A stretch of DNA of 64,000 bases from Stenotrophomonas rhizophila (lineage in GTDB: Bacteria > Pseudomonadota > Gammaproteobacteria > Xanthomonadales > Xanthomonadaceae): positions 3,345,501-3,409,500 of the forward strand of contig NZ_CP016294.1 in NCBI RefSeq assembly GCF_001704155.1, read 5' to 3'. The position numbers and the translations under genes were made by a program. The notes below the pieces were generated by a model that worked only from the letters and a program-made list of their open reading frames with translations, ran no database searches and had not been told where the DNA came from. Positions 58,965 to 64,000 of the stretch are shown in pieces. Position 1 is the first letter of the stretch, and each line of letters opens with the position of its first letter.

Positions 58965-60279
58965 GCCGGACGGGCGTTGGCGCATATACCCATTCGTTGA
59001 AGAACAGCCGCAGTGAACGCCCTGCTGCGTGTTCCATCGCCTGCTGGAAATCCGCGGTCTCCACGCTCTTTCCATCATGTGCGCGGGTGTACTCGCGGAT
59101 GCCACGCCAGAACGCTTCTTCACCCAACGCCTCGCGCAGCAGGTGCAGTACGTAAGCCCCCTTCTGGTACACCACGGCGCGGTCATCACCGGTAGGCGCC
59201 TTCCAGCTCCCATACACCAGCGCGTGGTCGGCGCCTTTGGCACGCAGCGCCTCCACCCGCGTGCGCCAGCGCTGCACCTGCGCCTGGTACGCCGCTTCGC
59301 CCTGCGCCTGCTGCAGGTAGGCGGCGGTCATGAAATTGGCGAAACCTTCGTTGAGCCAGAAGTGCTCCCAGCCGATGCACGTCACCCGGTTGCCCCACCA
59401 CTGGTGGGCGGCTTCGTGGGCGATCAGGGCGACGTGGTCCGGGTCGTCCAGCACTTCCTGCCCGTACGCCTCTGACATCAGCGACAGCCCGGCCATTTCC
59501 TGGCCGATGGTGTCGGCCACCAGCGCCTGTTCGTAGTCGCCGCGATAAGGCAGGCCTGCACGCGCGGCAAAGAAATCCAGCATGTCACCGGTGCGCGCGA
59601 AGATCGCCTGCAGCTGCCCGGGCGAGCGTTCGGCGGACAGGAAGCGCAGCGCGGTGTCGCCCTGTCGTGCGCGCGCCTGCTGGTAGCGGCCTGCGGCAAA
59701 CCCGTACACGTAGCCGGGCATCGGCGTATCCAGCCGCCAGCGGTGTTCGATGCGGCCGTCGGCGAGCGTACGTGCGGGCAGCGTGCGACCGCTGCCGGTG
59801 GCAAGCAGATCGTTGGGCAACGTCACCGACAGGGACAGCGTGGCGCGCTCATCGGGTGCATCCACCGAGGGCATCCACTGGCTGGTGGAGAAGATGGTGT
59901 AGACCTCGCTGCGCCCGGGGGCGAATTCGAGGCCGTACGCCGGCGTGCCGCTATAGGTGATCTGCAGCACCGCCTGTTCGTCGCGTTTGAGCGGTGCGTC
60001 AAAAAAGATGGTGACGGTTGCCTGCTGCTGTTGGAAGCGCAGCGGCCGCCCGCTCATGCCGACCGAGTTGATCTTGAGCTCGCCGCTGTCGAGCTGTATC
60101 TGCGCCAGGCCAGCCGTCTCCGAGCGCAACAGCACAACCTGCCTGCCAACGACCTGGCCGGCGGCGATGTCGGGCACCAGCGCGACGTCATAGTCCAACA
60201 CATCGAAACCGCGCGCGGCATGGGCCGCGTTGGACGCCGACAAAAGCAACAACAGCAGCCATCCTGCGCGCATGGTCAT
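58858..60279 (-). CDS. M1-family zinc metallopeptidase, exported
   Basis: 473 aa, shorter than classical aminopeptidase N. Signal peptide MTMRAGWLLLLLLSASNAAH, then an N-terminal beta domain. The active site is HEAAHQWWGNRVTCIGWEHF with WLNEGFANF, i.e. HExxH with the third ligand Glu 18 residues on. A short helical C-terminal region follows. Periplasmic; likely an aminopeptidase-like enzyme of the short subfamily. Its 3' end overlaps the macrodomain gene by 107 nt in convergent orientation. Confidence 0.88.
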   Translation of the reverse strand: MTMRAGWLLLLLLSASNAAHAARGFDVLDYDVALVPDIAAGQVVGRQVVLLRSETAGLAQIQLDSGELKINSVGMSGRPLRFQQQQATVTIFFDAPLKRDEQAVLQITYSGTPAYGLEFAPGRSEVYTIFSTSQWMPSVDAPDERATLSLSVTLPNDLLATGSGRTLPARTLADGRIEHRWRLDTPMPGYVYGFAAGRYQQARARQGDTALRFLSAERSPGQLQAIFARTGDMLDFFAARAGLPYRGDYEQALVADTIGQEMAGLSLMSEAYGQEVLDDPDHVALIAHEAAHQWWGNRVTCIGWEHFWLNEGFANFMTAAYLQQAQGEAAYQAQVQRWRTRVEALRAKGADHALVYGSWKAPTGDDRAVVYQKGAYVLHLLREALGEEAFWRGIREYTRAHDGKSVETADFQQAMEHAAGRSLRLFFNEWVYAPTPVRPTVLQLEAPSQQPAAATALPPPPVAPAPQAPAGTP

Positions 60280-60302
60280 GGAATCCCTTGGGTAAAAAAA
60301 AA

Positions 60303-60321
60303 CGCCGGCATGCAGCCGGCG
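60303..60321 (-). terminator. Terminator of fba
   Basis: Stem CGCCGGC / GCCGGCG with loop ATGCA, flanked by T-runs on both strands (TTTTT on plus, nine T on minus). It is probably bidirectional in sequence but serves fba, which ends 31 nt upstream of it on the minus strand. Confidence 0.88.
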
Positions 60322-60351
60322 TCTTTTTCTATCACATGCGGTTGGCGAAAA

Positions 60352-61356
60352 TCAGCCGTTCCACTTGCCCAGTGCAGCCTGGCCGTTTTCCTTCGCGCGG
60401 TCGTACACGGTCTGCTGTGCCTTGGCGACGTTGGCCTTGGTGTCCTTGGCCCACAGCTTCAGCGCGGCCTGCTGCATGGCGCGGCCGTAGGAGAAGCTCA
60501 GCGGCCACGGCAGGTTGCCCATCTGGTTCATGGCGTTGAGGTGCGCGGTGGACTGCTCGTCACCCTGGCCGCCGGACAGGAACACCACGCCCGGCAGGAT
60601 CGCCGGCACGGTGCTCTTGAGGCACATGACGGTCGATTCAGCCACTTCCTCGACGTCGGCCTGCTCTTCGCAGCCCTTGCCGGAGATGACCATCGAGGCC
60701 TTCAGGATGGTGCCTTCCAGCAGCACGTTCTGCTGGTACAGCGCGTCGAACAGCGAACGCAGGGTGGCTTCGGTGACTTCGTAGCAGGTTTCGATGTCGT
60801 GGTCGCCGTCCATGATCACTTCCGGCTCCACCATCGGCACCAGGCCGCATTCCTGGCACAGCGCGGCATAACGGGCCAGCGCATGGGCGTTGGACTCGAT
60901 GCAGGTACCCGACGGAATGCTTTCGCCGATGTTGATCACCGCACGCCACTTGGCGAAACGCGCACCCAGCTTGTAGTACTCCTGCAGGCGCTCACGCAGG
61001 CCGTCGAGGCCTTCGGTGACCAGCTCGCCCGGGCAGCCGGCCAGCGGGTGGGCGCCCTTGTCGACCTTGATGCCCGGGATCATGCCGTTGTCGGCCATGT
61101 ACTTGGCGAACGGCACGCCGTCCTTGGTGGACTGGCGGATGGTTTCGTCGTACAGGATCGCGCCGGAAATGTGCTCGTTGAGCTTCGGCGTGGTCAGCAG
61201 CAGCTCGCGGTAGGCACGACGGTTCTCTTCGGTGTTCTCGATGCCCACGCTGGCGAAGCGCTTGGCGATGGTACCGGTGGATTCGTCGATGGCGATGACG
61301 CCCTTGCCCGGGGCGACCATGGCCTGGGCGGTTTCGGCCAGCTGTTCGATGCTCAT
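60352..61356 (-). CDS. fba: Class I fructose-bisphosphate aldolase
   Basis: 334 aa. Class I motifs: GVIAIDESTGTIAKRF near residue 19, VEPEVIMDGDHD, Schiff-base lysine in LEGTILKASMV (about residue 223), and GVVFLSGGQGDEQSTAHLNA. It cleaves fructose 1,6-bisphosphate in glycolysis and gluconeogenesis. Last gene of the run pgk, HAD, pyk, fba on the minus strand; 140 nt separate it from pyk. The start MSIEQLAETAQAMVAPGKGV is certain. Confidence 0.96.
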   Translation of the reverse strand: MSIEQLAETAQAMVAPGKGVIAIDESTGTIAKRFASVGIENTEENRRAYRELLLTTPKLNEHISGAILYDETIRQSTKDGVPFAKYMADNGMIPGIKVDKGAHPLAGCPGELVTEGLDGLRERLQEYYKLGARFAKWRAVINIGESIPSGTCIESNAHALARYAALCQECGLVPMVEPEVIMDGDHDIETCYEVTEATLRSLFDALYQQNVLLEGTILKASMVISGKGCEEQADVEEVAESTVMCLKSTVPAILPGVVFLSGGQGDEQSTAHLNAMNQMGNLPWPLSFSYGRAMQQAALKLWAKDTKANVAKAQQTVYDRAKENGQAALGKWNG

Positions 61357-61496
61357 GTATTTCCTGTGGCGGGTGCGGGAAAAACACGATTATAGCGGTC
61401 CCCTCCCGTGAACTGGCCGTTCATGGGGGATGGAAGCGCTTTCAATGTGAACGGGTGGACCGCTGGGTCGGCGTGCGACCCAGCGTCCGGCGTTCC

Positions 61497-62963
61497 TTAC
61501 AGGTCGCCCAAGCCGCTGGCGCGGCCGTCTTCACCTACTTCCAGCAGGCGCAGAGTGTTGGTGGCGCCATGGGTTTCCATGTGCTCGCCGCTGGTGAACA
61601 CCACGCGGTCGCCGGCCTGCAGCTGGTTGGCTTCCACCAGCAGGCGGATGCTGCCGCGTGCGGCTTCGCGCGGGGTGAAGCCGCGGCTGTCGAAGTTGAT
61701 CGGGAACACATCGCGCATCAGCGCCATCTGGCGGCGGGCACCGTCGTGGCGGGTCACCGCGAACACGGGGGCCGAGGCGCGGAAGCGCGACAGGTAACGG
61801 GCGGTGCCACCGGATTCGGTCATCGCCACGATCGCGCGCACGCCCACGTGCTGGGACAGGAACATGGTGGCCATCGCGATGGCCTGGTCGGCACGCTCCA
61901 GGTTGCGCGGCGAGGCGCCGAAATCGGTTTCGGTCTGGAACTGGCGTTCGGCACCCAGGCAGATGCGCGCCATGGCTTCCACGGCTTTCACCGGGTAGGC
62001 GCCGGCGGCGGTTTCGGCCGACAGCATCACCGCATCGGTACCGTCGATGACCGAGTTGGCCACGTCCAGCACTTCGGCGCGGGTCGGGATCGGGCTTTCG
62101 ACCATCGACTGCAGCATCTGGGTGGCGGTGATCACCACCTTGTTCTGGGCCAGCGAGGCCTTGATGATCTTCTTCTGCAGGCCCGGCAGTTCGGCATCGC
62201 CGATTTCCACGCCCAGGTCACCGCGCGCCACCATCACCACATCGCTGGCGTCGACGATTTCTTCGAGGTTCTCGATGGCTTCGGTGCGCTCGATCTTGGA
62301 GACCAGCGCGGCGTAGCAGCCGTGCGATTCGGCGATGGCGCGGGCATCGTTCATGTCCTGCGCGTTGCGGCAGAAGGACACGGCGATGAAATCCACGCCG
62401 ATCTTGGCCACGATGCCGATCAGCTCCTTGTCGCGTTCGGTCAGCGCGCCCAGCGAAAGGCCACCGCCCTGCTTGTTCAGGCCCTTGCGGTCGGACAGCA
62501 CGCCATCGTTGAGCACGGTGTTGACGATGCGCTCGCCCTGCACTTCGACCACCTGCAGCTGCATCAGGCCGTCGTCGAGCAGCAGCACGTCACCGGCCAC
62601 CACGTCCTGCGGCAGGCCCAGGTAGCTCACGCCCACCTGGGTGGTGTCGCCGGCCGGCGCATTGGCCGAGGCGACCAGGTCGAAGCGGTCGCCCGCCTTG
62701 AGGTGGATCTTGCCTTCGGTGAAACGCTCGATGCGGATCTTCGGGCCCGGCAGGTCGGCCAGGATGCCCACTTCCACGCCCACGCGCTGCGCGGCGGCGC
62801 GCACGTCGGCGGCGCGCTTGGCCTGGCCGGACGGATCACCGTGGCTGAAGTTGAGGCGGACCACGTTCACGCCGGCGCGGAACAGATCCTCCAGCACGCC
62901 CGGCGGGTCGGTTGCCGGTCCGAGGGTGGCAAGGATCTTCGTACGGCGCTGACGCTCAATCAT
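61497..62963 (-). CDS. pyk: Pyruvate kinase
   Basis: 488 aa. N-terminal RRTKILATLGPATDPP and NVVRLNFSHGDPSG; the active-site region VMVARGDLGVEIGDAELPGL, then ITATQMLQSMVESPIPTRAE with VMLSAETAAGAYPVKAVEAM. A C-terminal regulatory-type domain follows. It makes ATP and pyruvate from phosphoenolpyruvate. The 180-nt gap upstream to the HAD gene has no other feature I can support. Confidence 0.97.
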   Translation of the reverse strand: MIERQRRTKILATLGPATDPPGVLEDLFRAGVNVVRLNFSHGDPSGQAKRAADVRAAAQRVGVEVGILADLPGPKIRIERFTEGKIHLKAGDRFDLVASANAPAGDTTQVGVSYLGLPQDVVAGDVLLLDDGLMQLQVVEVQGERIVNTVLNDGVLSDRKGLNKQGGGLSLGALTERDKELIGIVAKIGVDFIAVSFCRNAQDMNDARAIAESHGCYAALVSKIERTEAIENLEEIVDASDVVMVARGDLGVEIGDAELPGLQKKIIKASLAQNKVVITATQMLQSMVESPIPTRAEVLDVANSVIDGTDAVMLSAETAAGAYPVKAVEAMARICLGAERQFQTETDFGASPRNLERADQAIAMATMFLSQHVGVRAIVAMTESGGTARYLSRFRASAPVFAVTRHDGARRQMALMRDVFPINFDSRGFTPREAARGSIRLLVEANQLQAGDRVVFTSGEHMETHGATNTLRLLEVGEDGRASGLGDL

Positions 62964-63143
62964 GGTTAAAGGGCTCCCGGGAAAGGATTGAAATTAGCAC
63001 ACCCTTCACGTCCCATGAATACGTTTACAGCATTGTCGCGTCTGGGTTTCGCCGATGTCCTGCAGACAGTCCATCCGGACCGCTCAGGACAGTACCGGAC
63101 CGGGTCACGACATGCGGCGGCGTACGGAGCGCCGCCGCGTGGC

Positions 63144-63782
63144 TCAATCGATCAGCGACAGCAGCGCATCCGGCGTCGCCGCCAGGTGTAGCGCGCCGGC
63201 GGCCTGCAGTTCTTCGGCACCGCCAAAGCCCCACAGCACGCCGATGTTGCGCATGCCGTGATGGCGCGCGCCTTCGATATCCATGCGCCGGTCACCGATC
63301 ATCCAGCACTGTGCCGCCGGCAGCATCAGCCGCCGCAGCGCTTCGGCCACCAGCTGGGGCTTTTCACTGCGGCTGCCGTCCGGGGTGGCGCCGATGACAT
63401 CCTCGAAGCACGCGCCAAACGGCAGGTGCTCGACGATGCGCCGCGCATGCGGCTCGTTCTTGGCCGTGACGATCGCCAGCCGGTGGCCGCGGGCGTACAG
63501 CGCCTGGACGACCTGGCCGATGCGCGGGTAGACCTCGTGCTCACGCCAGCCGACCACATCGAAGCGTTCGCGGTAGTACGTCACCGCCTGCTCCACCTGG
63601 GCCGGATCGTCGAACAACGGCGCGAAGCTGGTGCGCAGCGACGGGCCGATCCAGCGCCGCAGTTCTTCCTGCGGCGGCACCGGGCGCCCCATCCGGGTGA
63701 GCGCATGCGCTACGCATTGGGTGATGCCCGCTGCGGAGTCGATCAGCGTCCCGTCGAGATCGAAGAAGAGCGTTGAGGTCAT
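63144..63782 (-). CDS. HAD-family phosphatase (phosphoglycolate phosphatase-like)
   Basis: 212 aa. HAD motif [12 protein letters not shown] (nucleophile Asp), motif II/III around [20 protein letters not shown] and [12 protein letters not shown] (Lys), motif [19 protein letters not shown]. The helical cap (about 20-80) is of the PGP/Gph type. The ATG overlaps the pgk stop (ATGA), so the phosphatase is translated with phosphoglycerate kinase. It may clear 2-phosphoglycolate or other side products; inference from coupling. Confidence 0.88.
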   Translation of the reverse strand: MTSTLFFDLDGTLIDSAAGITQCVAHALTRMGRPVPPQEELRRWIGPSLRTSFAPLFDDPAQVEQAVTYYRERFDVVGWREHEVYPRIGQVVQALYARGHRLAIVTAKNEPHARRIVEHLPFGACFEDVIGATPDGSRSEKPQLVAEALRRLMLPAAQCWMIGDRRMDIEGARHHGMRNIGVLWGFGGAEELQAAGALHLAATPDALLSLID

Positions 63783-64000
63783 GCCCCGCGGGCTTCGAGC
63801 GCGGCCACCGCCGGCAGGGTCTTGCCTTCGAGGAACTCGAGGAAGGCGCCACCGCCGGTGGAGATGTAGCTGACCTGGTCGGCGATGTCGTACTTGTCGA
63901 CGGCAGCCAGGGTGTCGCCGCCACCGGCGATGGAGAACGCCGGCGAGCTGGCGATGGCCTGGGCCAGCGCCTGGGTGCCGTGGCTGAAGGCGTCGAATTC
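63779..64000 (-). CDS. pgk: Phosphoglycerate kinase (3' end only; rest outside window)
   Basis: 73 visible C-terminal codons on the minus strand: [40 protein letters not shown], then [20 protein letters not shown] with PAVAAL. GGGDT and [13 protein letters not shown] are the nucleotide-binding signatures at the end of every PGK. The terminal ALEARGA is normal. The gene continues beyond position 64000. Confidence 0.95.
   Translation of the reverse strand, partial: EFDAFSHGTQALAQAIASSPAFSIAGGGDTLAAVDKYDIADQVSYISTGGGAFLEFLEGKTLPAVAALEARGA

Overview
The window is high-GC chromosomal DNA from a gammaproteobacterium of the Xanthomonadaceae, most likely Stenotrophomonas. The gene order pilR / pilB / two pilins / pilC-pilD-coaE is typical of that family. 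GTAG-headed palindromic repeats of the SMAG type (known from Stenotrophomonas maltophilia) are scattered through the intergenic spaces. Most of the window is ordinary core genome; the accessory DNA is 1.2-16.2 kb and 25.5-26.8 kb, with a small island at 30.7-32.2 kb.

Region 1 (1-25.5 kb) is the type IV pilus locus. It starts inside pilR, the sigma-54 activator of pilin transcription. At 19.6-25.5 kb come pilB, two pilin genes, and the divergent pilC-pilD-coaE operon. Each pilin gene has a good sigma-54 (-24/-12) promoter, so activator, promoters, pilins, motor ATPase, platform protein and prepilin peptidase form one regulatory and structural unit. A gene for a fused membrane/spermidine-synthase-like protein lies downstream of pilB.

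Region 2 (1.2-16.2 kb) separates pilR from the rest of the pilus locus. It is an array of about twenty small genes, nearly all on the minus strand, rich in duplicates, frameshifts and fragments. Many are paralogous pairs: two cytoplasmic 244-259 aa proteins, two secreted double-cysteine proteins, two lipoproteins, three small beta-rich proteins, two 75-102 aa proteins. At several points a broken tail of a larger protein ends 0-6 nt before an intact small gene. That is the layout of polymorphic-toxin tips with their immunity genes. Interspersed on the plus strand is an intact gene fusing a SymE-like toxin domain to a HigA-like antitoxin domain, plus decayed copies of it. I read the region as an orphan toxin-tip/immunity array; no intact full-length toxin is visible. 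A smaller patch at 25.5-26.8 kb after coaE carries related debris.

Region 3 (26.9-32.9 kb) holds a ColR/ColS-like two-component system behind a small exported protein, rimK, a RES/Xre toxin-antitoxin pair in AT-rich surroundings, a SnoaL-like protein and tRNA-Gly(UCC).

Region 4 (33-48 kb) is housekeeping and transport: a GDSL autotransporter esterase, thiS-thiG-trmB, an SLC13-type permease, a Rieske protein, an FAH-family hydrolase, mscL, an M28 peptidase, two AGCS amino-acid symporters (one coupled to an outer-membrane protein gene), and an RlmB-type rRNA methyltransferase.

Region 5 (47.9-64 kb) has a frameshifted GNAT gene, an RND efflux pair, a TonB-dependent copper receptor with a His/Met-rich DUF2946-like protein, divergent cysB/cysK, a macrodomain deacetylase, an M1 metallopeptidase, and the glycolytic run pgk-HAD phosphatase-pyk-fba on the minus strand.
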